A stretch of 17,651 bases of DNA from an uncultured Neomegalonema sp. (GCA_937927905.1 CALFWP010000149.1:1-17651), one strand, 5' to 3'. Shown: positions 1-8,208, counted from the first letter of the stretch. Numbers and translations: made by a program. The notes: generated by a model not told the origin, from the letters alone.

Positions 1-72
1 ACGGCGCGGCAAACACACGCGAAAGACCTCAAGAGCGACCTTCCAGTCATCTTCATTCATCTTTGTGGACAT
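1..72 (-). CDS. N-terminus of a possible transposase (runs off the window)
   Basis: Only 24 codons are present, from an ATG at 70-72 to the left edge; the protein begins MSTKMNEDDW and continues ALEVFRVCLPRR. An AGGA about 8 bases upstream supports this start; an in-frame ATG at 88-90 is an alternative. The pattern of a short acidic-aromatic start followed by VFR and a PRR turn resembles the start of IS5-type transposases as I remember them, but 24 residues cannot prove it. The adjoining gene (112-687) looks cut off at its 3' end, which fits an insertion sequence ending between about 100 and 136. It could equally be an unrelated gene. Confidence 0.35.
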   Translation of the reverse strand, partial: MSTKMNEDDWKVALEVFRVCLPRR

Positions 73-111
73 CGACGGTTTCCTGTTCATTCATTGATGT
101 CCTATGAATCA

Positions 112-687
112 TCAAGAAACGCGCGCTGGAATCCCTTTCAAACAGCGTGAGTCAATTCGTCCATACCGCCTAGCGATTCTATACATCTTGGATATCGGCC
201 CTCCATCTTCAGCGATGAACTCCAAATATTTTTTTGCTCCCGGTTGGCCTTTGTCCCCAAGCTCGAAAACATAATGGATCGGGTCCCTCGTGTTGTAGGC
301 AAGAGAAAACATTGCCAGATGGCAAGCTAAAGCATAAGGAGTCTCAAAGCCCATTTGCATCTTTTTTGCATATTTCGTGATTGCTCCGGAAGGCAGGCGC
401 CTCTTTAATTCTTCAAAATCAAACGACACTATTTCAGCAAAAGCCATATGCCGCTTTATAATCTCAACCGCTCCAACGAGATAATTAGAAGCCTTTTCCT
501 TCGAAATTCCTTCAAAGTCACCGCGTCCAGCATGCAGATCGGTCATGTGGCAAATCTTATCATTAAATAGACGCTGCCACTCAGTGTTAGCCTTCTGCGC
601 CGCCTGCAAACCAAACGCAACGCCAGTAACACAAATTAGATTACTCGACTCTCTGACAGATGCATCGAAATAAGCGCGCAACGCCAT
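112..687 (-). CDS. DUF3800-like protein, probably truncated at the C-terminus
   Basis: The protein (191 residues from the ATG at 685-687) starts with a short strand and an Asp (AYFDAS, D8), followed by an HMTDLHA stretch near residues 47-53 and FELGDKG near 141-147. This order matches DUF3800 proteins, an RNase H-like family often linked to mobile DNA and of unsettled function. The family normally continues with a conserved segment of the form pLQ-ADllAy; here the protein stops first, after an unrelated-looking basic tail (GIPARVS). A longer reading with a GTG start at 744 is possible, but the ATG at 687 places the start just before the first conserved strand, as is usual. The gene is visibly AT-richer than its neighbours, which suggests horizontal transfer. 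The truncation is inferred. Confidence 0.55.
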   Translation of the reverse strand: MALRAYFDASVRESSNLICVTGVAFGLQAAQKANTEWQRLFNDKICHMTDLHAGRGDFEGISKEKASNYLVGAVEIIKRHMAFAEIVSFDFEELKRRLPSGAITKYAKKMQMGFETPYALACHLAMFSLAYNTRDPIHYVFELGDKGQPGAKKYLEFIAEDGGPISKMYRIARRYGRIDSRCLKGIPARVS

Positions 688-874
688 TACCTGATCCTCA
701 TCGCTAGGAAGGAACAATATCTCAACCAATGTATAATTTTTCACATGAAATAAACTTTCATCACACGCTACTCAGGATTAGGTGCTACAAAAACAATATC
801 ACCCTAATTTTGCGGTATTATAGTACCCTATTTTTAAACCACTGTTATCAATAGAAAAATACAGAAAATTCTGC

Positions 875-903
875 TTGACTTGTGCGGCTTAGTGATTATT
901 TCT
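875..903 (+). promoter_or_regulatory. possible rplM-rpsI promoter
   Basis: A good -35 hexamer, TTGACT, lies at 875-880, followed 15 to 17 bases later by a weak AT-rich -10 region (TTATTT, around 896-901). It falls in an AT-rich intergenic stretch (745-978) about 75 bases before the rplM start, a normal place for a ribosomal protein promoter. The rest of that stretch must also hold any promoter for the - strand gene at 687. The -10 match is poor, so this is a suggestion. Confidence 0.35.
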
Positions 904-978
904 GCGGCTCTGAAAAAAATTGTGTGCGTTTACGGACAAGTCCGCTGTGGCGGCGTGAACGTGTTAACAGGGCTAGAT

Positions 979-1443
979 ATGAAAACCTATACCGCGAAAC
1001 CATCGGATATCGAGAAGGGCTGGACCCTGATTGATGCGGACGGGATTGTGTTGGGCCGGCTCGCATCGGAAATCGCGATGCGTTTGCGGGGCAAGCATAA
1101 ACCGACCTTCACGCCGCATATGGATATGGGTGACCACGTTGTGGTCATCAACGCCGAAAAAGTACTGCTGACCGGCCGCAAGCGTGAAAACAAAATCTAT
1201 TACTGGCACACCGGCTATCCGGGCGGCATCAAAAACCGCACCGCACGGCAACTGCTGGAAGGCAAGCATCCGGAACGCGTCATCGAGGCTGCGGTCAAGC
1301 GGATGATGCCGGGCGGTCCTCTGACACGCCAGCAGATGCGCAACCTGAAAATCTATGCGGGCGCGGAACATCCCCATGAAGCGCAATCACCGGAGGCGCT
1401 CGACTTTGCCTCGGCCAATGTCAGAAACGCGCGGAGGGTATAA
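979..1443 (+). CDS. rplM: 50S ribosomal protein L13
   Basis: This is a large-subunit ribosomal protein that binds 23S rRNA early in assembly. The 154-residue product has the full L13 layout: WTLIDADGIVLGRLAS near the N-terminus, GDHVVVINAEK near residues 50-60, the YYWHTGYPGG motif, and RMMPGGPLTRQQMRNLKIYAG near the C-terminus (quoted in part). I chose the ATG at 979 over the upstream extension (frame open from 880) because it has an AGGG ribosome-binding site 8 to 11 bases upstream and gives the usual L13 N-terminus. The stop codon TAA overlaps the start of rpsI (TAATG), so the two genes are probably translationally coupled. Length and motifs are normal. Confidence 0.97.
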   Translation: MKTYTAKPSDIEKGWTLIDADGIVLGRLASEIAMRLRGKHKPTFTPHMDMGDHVVVINAEKVLLTGRKRENKIYYWHTGYPGGIKNRTARQLLEGKHPERVIEAAVKRMMPGGPLTRQQMRNLKIYAGAEHPHEAQSPEALDFASANVRNARRV

Positions 1444-1982
1444 TGGCTGAAGAAATCAAATCCCTTGAAGGTCTTAAGGATGCAGTAGCCGCGAATGCGA
1501 CAGCTGCCGGTGCCGCAGCGGGTGATACCGCCGCAATTGATCCCTCGCTCGCCAATAACGAAGCCGCTCCGGTTTATGAGCAAAAGCGCGATGCCCTGGG
1601 CCGTGCCTATGCGACAGGTAAGCGTAAGGATGCTATTGCCCGTGTCTGGGTAAAGCCAGGGACCGGCAAAATCACCGTGAACGGCCGTGAAGTTGAGAAA
1701 TATTTCGCCCGTCCGGTTCTTCGTATGGTCATCAATCAGCCGTTCTCGGTCGCCAATGTTGCAGGTCAGTTCGATGTGATGTGTACCGTTAAGGGCGGCG
1801 GTTTGTCCGGTCAGGCCGGTGCTGTGCGCCACGGTATCTCCAAAGCGCTTGCCCATTATGACCCCGTGATGCGCCCTGCACTGAAAAAAGCCGGGTTTAT
1901 CACACGCGACCCCCGTGTTGTGGAACGTAAGAAATACGGTAAAGCAAAAGCCCGCCGGAGCTTCCAGTTCTCCAAGCGCTGA
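1443..1982 (+). CDS. rpsI: 30S ribosomal protein S9 with N-terminal extension
   Basis: S9 is a small-subunit protein whose basic C-terminal tail reaches the P-site tRNA. The conserved core starts at about residue 53 (GRAYATGKRKDAIARVWV) and ends with the canonical SFQFSKR tail, about 128 residues, the usual size of bacterial S9. In front is an extension of about 50 residues, rich in Ala and acidic residues and probably flexible. Alphaproteobacterial S9 often has such an extension; this one is on the long side. The start ATG overlaps the rplM stop by one base. A strong terminator follows 21 bases after the stop codon. Confidence 0.97.
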   Translation: MAEEIKSLEGLKDAVAANATAAGAAAGDTAAIDPSLANNEAAPVYEQKRDALGRAYATGKRKDAIARVWVKPGTGKITVNGREVEKYFARPVLRMVINQPFSVANVAGQFDVMCTVKGGGLSGQAGAVRHGISKALAHYDPVMRPALKKAGFITRDPRVVERKKYGKAKARRSFQFSKR

Positions 1983-2003
1983 TTTCCGCGCACACGAAAA
2001 AGC

Positions 2004-2038
2004 AAAGCCGCTTCCGGATCGGAAGCGGCTTTTTTTTA
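2004..2038 (+). terminator. intrinsic terminator after rpsI, possibly bidirectional
   Basis: A perfect 12-base stem (2004-2015 with 2021-2032, core GCCGCTTCC/GGAAGCGGC) encloses the 5-base loop GGATC and runs into a tract of T up to 2037. This is a textbook Rho-independent terminator for rplM-rpsI. The A-rich sequence to its left (1995-2006) would give a U-rich tail on the other strand, so it could also stop transcripts of the convergent divK-pleD operon, whose last stop codon is at 2083. Confidence 0.93.
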
Positions 2039-2082
2039 TCTGGCTGCCATGCGGGAGACTTTGCGTTTTATACCTACGGAGC

Positions 2083-3474
2083 TTACGCAGCCGCATTTTC
2101 CGTTCCCGCCAGTGTTACGCGGTTGCGGCCATTGTTTTTCGAGCGGTAAAGTGCAATATCCGCGTGCTCCAATAGGGCTTCCGGTGTTTCGGCTGGATCA
2201 ACACCTGCCGAAATGCCTATACTGACAGTAATATTAATCTGCCCGACCTCGTGCGAGACCTTAAACGGCTTGGCCGCAATACTGGCCCGCAGACGTTCGG
2301 CAACAACAGCTGCCGCTGCCTGGGATGTTTCCGGCATAACCACAAGGAACTCTTCACCGCCGATACGGGCAGCCAGATCAACACCGCGCACATTGTGACG
2401 GATACGGTTGGCAAATTCTTTTAACACTTCATCACCGACCCCATGACCATAGGTGTCGTTGATATTCTTGAAGTGATCAATATCGAGCAACCCGACGGAA
2501 ATCGGGCTCTTTTCAGGATCAGAGCGCTCTATCAGCGTTTGCATATGCGGAACGGCATACCGGCGGTTATAAAGGCCGGTCAACGGATCGGTCACCGCCA
2601 TCTTCAGGCTGTTATGCACATTATCCCGCAATTGATCGGCATAACATTTCCGCCGCATCTGGCTGCGCATGCGCGCAATCAGCTCGTTTTCGTCAAGCGG
2701 ACGCATCACATAGTCATTCGCACCAAGGTCAAGCGCCGCCGCAATGGTGCGGTAATCACCATGGTCCACCATCAGTATAACCGATGAATGCCGCGCCTGC
2801 GGACTGGAACGAATTTCGGAGCACAGCCTTAACCCGTCATAACTTTCCATTCCGGCATTGATCAGCATCAGGTCCGGTTTATCAAAACGGACCGAATTCA
2901 TGGCCGCCTCACGGGAGGTTGCAATCATGCACTCGCTGTATAGCTTGTCATTAATGATGGATTTTATGGTGTTAGCCGCATTCGGCCTGTCATCCACAAG
3001 CAGAACTCTGCCGCTCAGATCCTCATCGGCAATCGCAGTGAAGGCCGAGTCGAACCCGAGTTCTTTGCAGGTTTCATCACGCAGGCGCAGTTCATCAATC
3101 ATCATCTTGACCCGCACAAGACTTCGCACGCGGGCAAACAGAGCAAGATCATTTGCAGGCTTGGTCAAAAAGTCATCCGCGCCCGCCTCAAGGCCGCGGA
3201 TACGGTCCGATGCCTGATCAAGCGCCGTAATCATCACCACAGGAATATGTGCAAGTGCGGGGTCCGACTTCAGACGCTTACAGGCTTCAAAACCGTCCAT
3301 TTTCGGCATCATCACGTCAAGCAAAATAAGATCGGGCTGCTCTTCGCGGGCTACTTCCAATGCTTCAAAGCCGTTCGATGCCGTTAAGACAATATAGTAT
3401 TCGGCGGATAATTTCGCTTCGAGCAATTTGACATTGGCCAAAATGTCATCGACGACGAGAATTCGGGCAGACAT
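2083..3474 (-). CDS. pleD: PleD-type response regulator / diguanylate cyclase (REC-REC-GGDEF)
   Basis: PleD makes cyclic di-GMP from two GTP after phosphorylation and drives polar development in Caulobacter. The 463-residue protein has a receiver domain at about 1-120 with the phospho-acceptor D53, T83 and K105. A second receiver follows at about 153-275, where the acceptor position is Asn (N206), so it is an adaptor pseudo-receiver as in Caulobacter PleD. The GGDEF domain lies at about 293-455 with GGEEF at 372-376. The inhibitory I-site RxxD is intact at R363-D366, five residues before GGEEF, so product inhibition is expected. An AGGAG lies upstream of the ATG. It is 48 bases downstream of divK, the Caulobacter operon arrangement. 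Confidence 0.95.
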   Translation of the reverse strand: MSARILVVDDILANVKLLEAKLSAEYYIVLTASNGFEALEVAREEQPDLILLDVMMPKMDGFEACKRLKSDPALAHIPVVMITALDQASDRIRGLEAGADDFLTKPANDLALFARVRSLVRVKMMIDELRLRDETCKELGFDSAFTAIADEDLSGRVLLVDDRPNAANTIKSIINDKLYSECMIATSREAAMNSVRFDKPDLMLINAGMESYDGLRLCSEIRSSPQARHSSVILMVDHGDYRTIAAALDLGANDYVMRPLDENELIARMRSQMRRKCYADQLRDNVHNSLKMAVTDPLTGLYNRRYAVPHMQTLIERSDPEKSPISVGLLDIDHFKNINDTYGHGVGDEVLKEFANRIRHNVRGVDLAARIGGEEFLVVMPETSQAAAAVVAERLRASIAAKPFKVSHEVGQINITVSIGISAGVDPAETPEALLEHADIALYRSKNNGRNRVTLAGTENAAA

Positions 3475-3522
3475 TTCTTAAGTGCTCCTGCGTCTCAATA
3501 ACGGTGCATTGCGCCGATAGTA

Positions 3523-3891
3523 TCAATCATCCAGAAACCGTTTCACTGTCGCGAGAAAATCAACAACAGAAATCGGTTTGGCAATGTAATCTTCACATCC
3601 GCCATCCCGGATTTTTTCTTCATCGCCTTTCATAGCGAAGGCTGTAACAGCAATAACGGGGATATGACACAGATCATCTTCTTCTTTTAGCCACTTCGTG
3701 ACTTCAAGGCCGGACACCTCGGGCAACTGAATATCCATCAGAATCAGATCAGGCATCTCACGGCGCGCGATTTCCAGCGCATTCATGCCGTCCTGTGTCT
3801 GTAGCGTGCGATAGCCCTGAGCATAGAGCAGATCGTTGAAGAGCTTCATATTCAGCTCATTATCTTCAACGATGAGGACTGTTTTAGACAT
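3523..3891 (-). CDS. divK: Single-domain response regulator DivK
   Basis: DivK is a cytoplasmic receiver-only protein that, in Caulobacter and relatives, passes polarity signals from the kinases DivJ and PleC to DivL-CckA and so controls CtrA. The 122-residue protein is almost entirely a receiver domain with acidic residues E9/D10, the phospho-acceptor D53 (LILMDIQLPE), T83 and K105. The stretches VLIVEDNELNMKLF, SGLEVTKWLKE and AVTAFAMKGDEE are DivK hallmarks. It is followed by pleD on the same strand, matching the known divK-pleD operon. Any promoter must lie in the 390-base gap upstream (3892-4281); I found no convincing CtrA box there. Confidence 0.95.
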   Translation of the reverse strand: MSKTVLIVEDNELNMKLFNDLLYAQGYRTLQTQDGMNALEIARREMPDLILMDIQLPEVSGLEVTKWLKEEDDLCHIPVIAVTAFAMKGDEEKIRDGGCEDYIAKPISVVDFLATVKRFLDD

Positions 3892-4281
3892 AATCCCTGC
3901 GGCTCCCGCTCACTTTCCCTAGGTTTCAACCACCGCTAAGCAGCATAGAAGCCCATTCTTATATTAAATAGAGAAAGGTTAATTTTATCTTTCCCATGTT
4001 ACACGCGAAAAGCCCTGTAAAAATACAACCGGATCTGCATGCAACATGACTATGGTCTTAGCATCCGCCGGGTTTTGAAATCATGAACCCCCCATGCAAA
4101 TTACCTAAAAATCCCCCGAAACCATACCAGCAGACCATTTCTAGAACAAAATCGGAAACACAAGTCCGTACGGTGGAACATTGTGTACGAATATTGAGGC
4201 GTATAAGTGCTTTACATCTGAGGTACGAATGCGAAAGCCAGCGGACAGTTTCAGTTTTGGCACAAAAGCTTTTCAAAACGG
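3892..4281. other. 390-base stretch without a convincing gene; upstream region of divK
   Basis: Open frames of 71 and 72 residues occur on both strands (4083-4298 + and 4058-4276 -), but they are low-complexity or cysteine-odd, lack clear ribosome-binding sites and mirror each other. The part next to divK is AT-rich around 3955-3995, where a divK promoter would be expected. A perfect 10-base palindrome, AAAAGCTTTT, sits at 4264-4273 just after the DUF3726 stop, with no terminator shape around it. I see no tRNA or CRISPR. Confidence 0.5.
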
Positions 4282-4860
4282 TCAGTCATTATCCGTAATT
4301 CCCGCTCCTGCACCGCCCATACGCGAAGCCTCTGTCGCAGGAGCATAGGTACGGGCAGCATAGACATTCAGGCGCTCTATGGAACCGGCTTCCGTTTCGG
4401 GAACACGGCTGAAAGGGGCGGCGACCTGTGGAGCGGCTGGGCGAGCCATACACTCCGCCTCTGCCATAAGCAGATTTTGCAGCGGAGATTGCGTCACCAG
4501 CCCCGCTTCCGAAAGAGCAAGTACAACACCGGGCCATTCCATTACCATTCCCGGCGGGTTGGAATTCGCAACAAACGGAGCCAGCAAAAGCGGGTGTCTG
4601 ATACGCCCGATCTGTTCCGGCAACCCGCGATCCGCATCCATAATTGCGGTTCCGAGATGAATGGGACAAAGATCGAAAAGCCTTTGCGGAGAGTTGTCAC
4701 GCCAATCAAGATAATCTGCCAGTGCCGCCGCGCCGGGTGCCCCGAATGACTGTAGCCACTGCACCGCAAATCCGGCCTCATCCGCCATCCCCCAGGACAG
4801 ACCGGCACCCCGTGCGGCCTTCACAGACAATGCCTTTACTTCACCAAGTGACCAGCTCAT
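4282..4860 (-). CDS. DUF3726 family protein
   Basis: The 192-residue protein begins MSWSLGEVKALSVKAARGAG and continues SWGMADEAGFAVQWL, which I recognise as the start of DUF3726 proteins, a family of unknown function seen in marine alphaproteobacteria. No signal peptide or membrane segment is visible, so it is probably cytoplasmic. It is the last gene of the dmdA operon, 15 bases after the 565-residue gene, and in my recollection the two unknowns tend to travel together. The C-terminus is glycine-rich and acidic (GAGAGITDND). No catalytic motif is apparent. The family name is from memory of the N-terminal pattern; the role is unknown. Confidence 0.8.
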   Translation of the reverse strand: MSWSLGEVKALSVKAARGAGLSWGMADEAGFAVQWLQSFGAPGAAALADYLDWRDNSPQRLFDLCPIHLGTAIMDADRGLPEQIGRIRHPLLLAPFVANSNPPGMVMEWPGVVLALSEAGLVTQSPLQNLLMAEAECMARPAAPQVAAPFSRVPETEAGSIERLNVYAARTYAPATEASRMGGAGAGITDND

Positions 4861-4875
4861 AATGAATTCAATACT

Positions 4876-6573
4876 TTATGCAGGCGGATAGGCCAGATCG
4901 TCCGGATCGCAATTGCCAAGCTCATCAGGGAACGGTGCCCCCTGAAACATTGTTATGCGCACCCAACGGTCACTGCGCGGATCAAATTTAGTAGCTCCGA
5001 AAAACGATAACTTACACCTTAGAAGATCAATGGGCAACATATCCTGCGAGATCGTATTGTCACGGATTTCCGCGTAATCATTGCGTGCAGCCAGCTGCAC
5101 GCGGCGCACAGTGTGGCGGTGTTCGGGATGGCGCAGCAAAAACTCTGCAACATTTGCCGGTTCTGCCATTGCCTCCAAATCCGACAGAGCGCGCATAGCA
5201 TCCCGACCCGGCGACAAAGGCTGTTCGTAAGAATCCAATGCCTCCTCAAAGCGTTCTCCGAGGCGCGGCTCCAGTTTTTCCTCGGAGACATACCAGACAC
5301 GGGCCTGTGCCTCCGGGCGGTCAAAATCTACCCCGAGCGCCCAGGCGTATATCCGGCGCAAATCCTCTTTCAAAGCCTGAACACCGCGTGTGCCGTCGAT
5401 GCGGGGCAGAATGGTCTCATCCGCACTCATCCCGCCGGCCAGATCATCCACCAATTCCGGATACGGCTCCAACATTAAAGAAACGAGCTGTTCCTGCCCC
5501 TCCAGCGAAAGCGCGGTTTCAGACCAGCAATAGAGCGCATCCCAGGGCTTTTCCCCCGTGAGCGGGACCTCCGCCAAATGCGCCTTTAATGTTTCGAAAT
5601 CCGCGCGCAGACCGTCGCATTTGCGGGCCTGTCCCTCATGCTCAACACGCCAGTTACCGGCATTCACCGCCGCACGTCCAACCAGCGACAGAAAGGTGTC
5701 AATTTTTGCCGCAGACGCGCTTTGCAAACCGCGCACACGGGACAGCGCTGTCTCGCGGGCATTGATCCACGAATGTATCAGCGCCGGGTGGTTCAACAGA
5801 AACGGGGCCATCCCGAGACCGGTTGAATTGCCGACACCGATACGCCGCCTTATGGACGGCTCCAGCGCGACCGCCGTATCCGGAGAGCGGGAAACGGCCA
5901 TATGCTCCGCCAGATCGATGGTGAAACAGCGGATCAGCCAGACGCTCAGCAATTCAGGCTGGAAAGAGCCGGTAAATTCCGGACGATCTGCCCAGACGCT
6001 GCGATCCGCTGCACCGAACTTGCCAGATCCGTAAACGGCTGTTGTCCGCATCAGGTATCCGACAGGTTCGATCAGTGCCGGATCGGGCTGTCCGCCTTTT
6101 GACAAGGCATCTACAACATGTTCGAACAAGCGCACCGAGCGGTTGGCACGGGACAGCACAAACTCTCCCTCGGACAGCCGCCCCGCTTCCTGTACGGGGA
6201 CATGTCCGGAAAGGCGCGCGATATCCGCTTCGGATGCCTCACCGTCCACGAGCGTAAAGGTCGCATCCCACGCTTCGGCAATCACGCGATCCGATCGCAA
6301 ATCAGCAGGCAGATCATGAGCAAAGGCCACCAGCGTATATATGCGTTCCGGCCCCCTGGCGCGGTAAGTCGCCACACCGAGGCCGTTCGCATCAATCCGC
6401 CAGAGCGGACGGTCAAAGCGCCAGCCGTCTTTTTTCAGGCGGCGGAGCAGAACACGCATAAAACTGAGTCGGGACTGGTGAAAACTACCCATGCGGGCAA
6501 GGCGCATCACCTGTTCCGGCGGACGCTTTGCGATGGTTACAACACCTGGCTTAATACGCGTATTCTCTATCAT
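4876..6573 (-). CDS. conserved protein of unknown function, 565 residues
   Basis: I cannot assign a function. The protein looks soluble and cytoplasmic, with no signal peptide or membrane segment. It carries segments that look conserved: LVAFAHDLP at about 82-90, RSDRVIAEAWDATF at 93-106, SRANRSVRLFEHVV at 141-154, YGSGKFGAAD at 181-190 and GVGNSTGLGMAPFLLNHP at 246-263. The last is glycine-rich and could be a binding loop, but it is not a standard Walker or Rossmann motif. I recall very similar hypothetical proteins in Rhodobacterales next to DUF3726 genes. Here it is the fifth gene of the dmdA operon, 28 bases after the transporter and 15 bases before DUF3726. A GGAG lies 9 bases before the ATG. 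Confidence 0.85.
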   Translation of the reverse strand: MIENTRIKPGVVTIAKRPPEQVMRLARMGSFHQSRLSFMRVLLRRLKKDGWRFDRPLWRIDANGLGVATYRARGPERIYTLVAFAHDLPADLRSDRVIAEAWDATFTLVDGEASEADIARLSGHVPVQEAGRLSEGEFVLSRANRSVRLFEHVVDALSKGGQPDPALIEPVGYLMRTTAVYGSGKFGAADRSVWADRPEFTGSFQPELLSVWLIRCFTIDLAEHMAVSRSPDTAVALEPSIRRRIGVGNSTGLGMAPFLLNHPALIHSWINARETALSRVRGLQSASAAKIDTFLSLVGRAAVNAGNWRVEHEGQARKCDGLRADFETLKAHLAEVPLTGEKPWDALYCWSETALSLEGQEQLVSLMLEPYPELVDDLAGGMSADETILPRIDGTRGVQALKEDLRRIYAWALGVDFDRPEAQARVWYVSEEKLEPRLGERFEEALDSYEQPLSPGRDAMRALSDLEAMAEPANVAEFLLRHPEHRHTVRRVQLAARNDYAEIRDNTISQDMLPIDLLRCKLSFFGATKFDPRSDRWVRITMFQGAPFPDELGNCDPDDLAYPPA

Positions 6574-6601
6574 ACCGTAACGCTCCCACTTACAGGCCGG
6601 A

Positions 6602-7804
6602 TCAGGGCAACCGGATCAGGCGGCGCATAGCCTCAATTCCAAAGACCGGCCCCAGTACCATGATTGCAATCGTCACCGGCCAGCCCAGTGTATCAGACAT
6701 CATTGGCGTTACCTGAACGGTAACAACCGTCAGTGCGAACCCCAGCGCCGTCTGAAATGTCAGCAAAGACCCGACACTGTCAGCGGGGGCGGCATCGGCG
6801 ACAAGGGCCGAAAACTGTGCCGAATCAGGGATGATAAAGACACCCCAGATCACAAGCGCCGCCGCAACACTCCAGACCGGTCCGCCAAAGCTAAGGGCAG
6901 TGGCTATCCCGGCTATTCCGCTGACTACCATCATGGCTTGGGCGGCGCGGGCCTTTCCGATGCGGTCGGCCATCATACCGACCGGAACACAGGCCAAACC
7001 ACCCAGCGCGATTGCGGCAAAGGCGGTCAGACGCCCTGCCTCCTCCGCGCCCCCGAAACCGGCCAGCGTATAGGAGGCGGTGGCAATCGCCGCACACCAG
7101 GCCCAGAACGCATACAGCTCCCACATATGTCCGAGATATCCTGCATAGGCCAGACGCACCCGCCGGTTGCTCCAGGCCTGCCCGATAACCCGGGGATCAA
7201 AACGCGGTGCACGGACATGATGCGGACCAAGCTGTGTCAGCATCACCAGAACAGCACCCGTTGCGGCAAGGGCAGAGGCAATGATCACCGTCAACCGCCA
7301 GTCTACGCCGCCCAGTAATGCGAAGAGATGCGGGGAGGCGGATCCCAATGTCAGCGCTCCGACCAGCAAACCGACAAGAAATCCGCGATCACTCGTGCCC
7401 CAGCCCACGGCGATTTTCATCCCCACCGGATATACACCGGCCAGCGCCGCGCCCGTGATAGCCCGCAAAACAATCTGTGCCGTACCGCCGATAGGTGTCA
7501 CCAGCAACAGGGCATTGGCCGCCGCCGCAGCAATACCGCTGATCATGAACACCCGGCGCGGGTCAAACCGGTCCGCCAGCCCAAGAACCGCAAAACCCAG
7601 CGCCCCGAAAACAAAGCCGATCTGAACCGCGCTGGACAATGCCGCCCCACGCGCGCCGGATAATCCCGCCTCAGCCGACATTTCAGGCAAAACCGCAGCA
7701 GAGACGAACCATAGGCTCATGCCCGCAATCTCGGCCAGACACAGCAAAGCGACAGAGCGGGTTTTACCGCGATAAACTGTCTGATCGGACGGGTCCGGGT
7801 GCAC
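6602..7804 (-). CDS. MFS transporter, substrate unknown
   Basis: This is an inner-membrane carrier of about 400 residues with about 12 hydrophobic segments, the usual major facilitator size. The first segment contains CLAEIAGMSLWFVSAAVLP. The loop between segments 2 and 3 carries LADRFDPRRVF and the matching loop in the second half carries MADRIGKARA, the MFS-A signature in both halves. A longer frame opens at 7873, but that would overlap the VOC gene by 64 bases and add a Cys/Arg-rich tail. The GTG at 7802-7804, 5 bases after the VOC stop with AGGG just upstream, is the better start. Its place in the dmdA operon suggests uptake or export of DMSP or a related compound, but this is inference. 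Confidence 0.88.
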   Translation of the reverse strand: MHPDPSDQTVYRGKTRSVALLCLAEIAGMSLWFVSAAVLPEMSAEAGLSGARGAALSSAVQIGFVFGALGFAVLGLADRFDPRRVFMISGIAAAAANALLLVTPIGGTAQIVLRAITGAALAGVYPVGMKIAVGWGTSDRGFLVGLLVGALTLGSASPHLFALLGGVDWRLTVIIASALAATGAVLVMLTQLGPHHVRAPRFDPRVIGQAWSNRRVRLAYAGYLGHMWELYAFWAWCAAIATASYTLAGFGGAEEAGRLTAFAAIALGGLACVPVGMMADRIGKARAAQAMMVVSGIAGIATALSFGGPVWSVAAALVIWGVFIIPDSAQFSALVADAAPADSVGSLLTFQTALGFALTVVTVQVTPMMSDTLGWPVTIAIMVLGPVFGIEAMRRLIRLP

Positions 7805-7809
7805 CGGCC

Positions 7810-8205
7810 CTAACCGCGCTCTGCCGGTTCGATCATCCCCATGATCGCACCGGTGGCATCGGCATGAACGCACATTTTGCCCATACCGGGAATTTCAAAC
7901 GGATCGCGCAGAACTTTACCGCCGCATTCCACACTATGCACGAGGGCCTTTTGCAGATTTTCAACTGCGATATAGGTAAACCAATGGTCCGGTATCCCCT
8001 CAAATGCAGGTTTGACCAGCGTAAAAATACCGGCAACAGGGCGGCCGTCTTTCAGCGCGACATAATAGGGGCGCGCAGCGTCATCGGTGGCCGACGGTGC
8101 CTCGGTAAAGGTCCAACCCATCACCGCACCATACCATTTCAAAGCCTGATCGGGATTCCAGGTATTCAGTTCCGTCCACCAGATCTGACCGTGCGGTGTC
8201 TCCAT
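7810..8205 (-). CDS. VOC (glyoxalase/bleomycin-resistance) family protein
   Basis: The 131-residue protein has the paired beta-alpha-beta-beta-beta layout of the vicinal oxygen chelate superfamily. The N-terminal module contains HGQIWWTELNTWNPDQALKW and YGAVMGWTF; the second module opens with DHWFTYIAVENLQKAL around H74 and closes with DATGAIMGMIEP. H5, H74 and E126 are candidate metal ligands judged by position only. Single-domain members of this type are often annotated as glyoxalase-like and their substrates are rarely known. The gene starts 3 bases after the acyl-CoA ligase stop codon and ends 5 bases before the transporter start, so it is firmly inside the operon. Its reaction here is unknown. 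Confidence 0.88.
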   Translation of the reverse strand: METPHGQIWWTELNTWNPDQALKWYGAVMGWTFTEAPSATDDAARPYYVALKDGRPVAGIFTLVKPAFEGIPDHWFTYIAVENLQKALVHSVECGGKVLRDPFEIPGMGKMCVHADATGAIMGMIEPAERG

Positions 8206-8208
8206 AAC

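Noticed and set aside
933..944. Hairpin CGGAC-AA-GTCCG in the rplM leader as a regulatory RNA
   Set aside because: A two-base loop is too tight, and opening it leaves only three base pairs; no larger fold supports it.
880..978. Longer L13 N-terminus from the in-frame extension
   Set aside because: The extra 33 residues do not look like L13, and the ATG at 979 has a good ribosome-binding site and the normal L13 start.
3964..3982. Possible CtrA box upstream of divK (two TTAA half-sites)
   Set aside because: The half-sites are 11 bases apart, not the 7 of the CtrA consensus, and the flanks do not match. Two TTAA in AT-rich DNA is expected by chance.
4058..4298. Open frames of 71 and 72 residues on both strands in the gap before divK
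   Set aside because: They overlap each other in antisense, have no clear ribosome-binding site and show no family resemblance.
7805..7873. Upstream extension of the MFS transporter
   Set aside because: It would overlap the VOC gene and add a Cys/Arg-rich tail before the first membrane segment. The GTG at 7804 sits 5 bases after the VOC stop with AGGG upstream.
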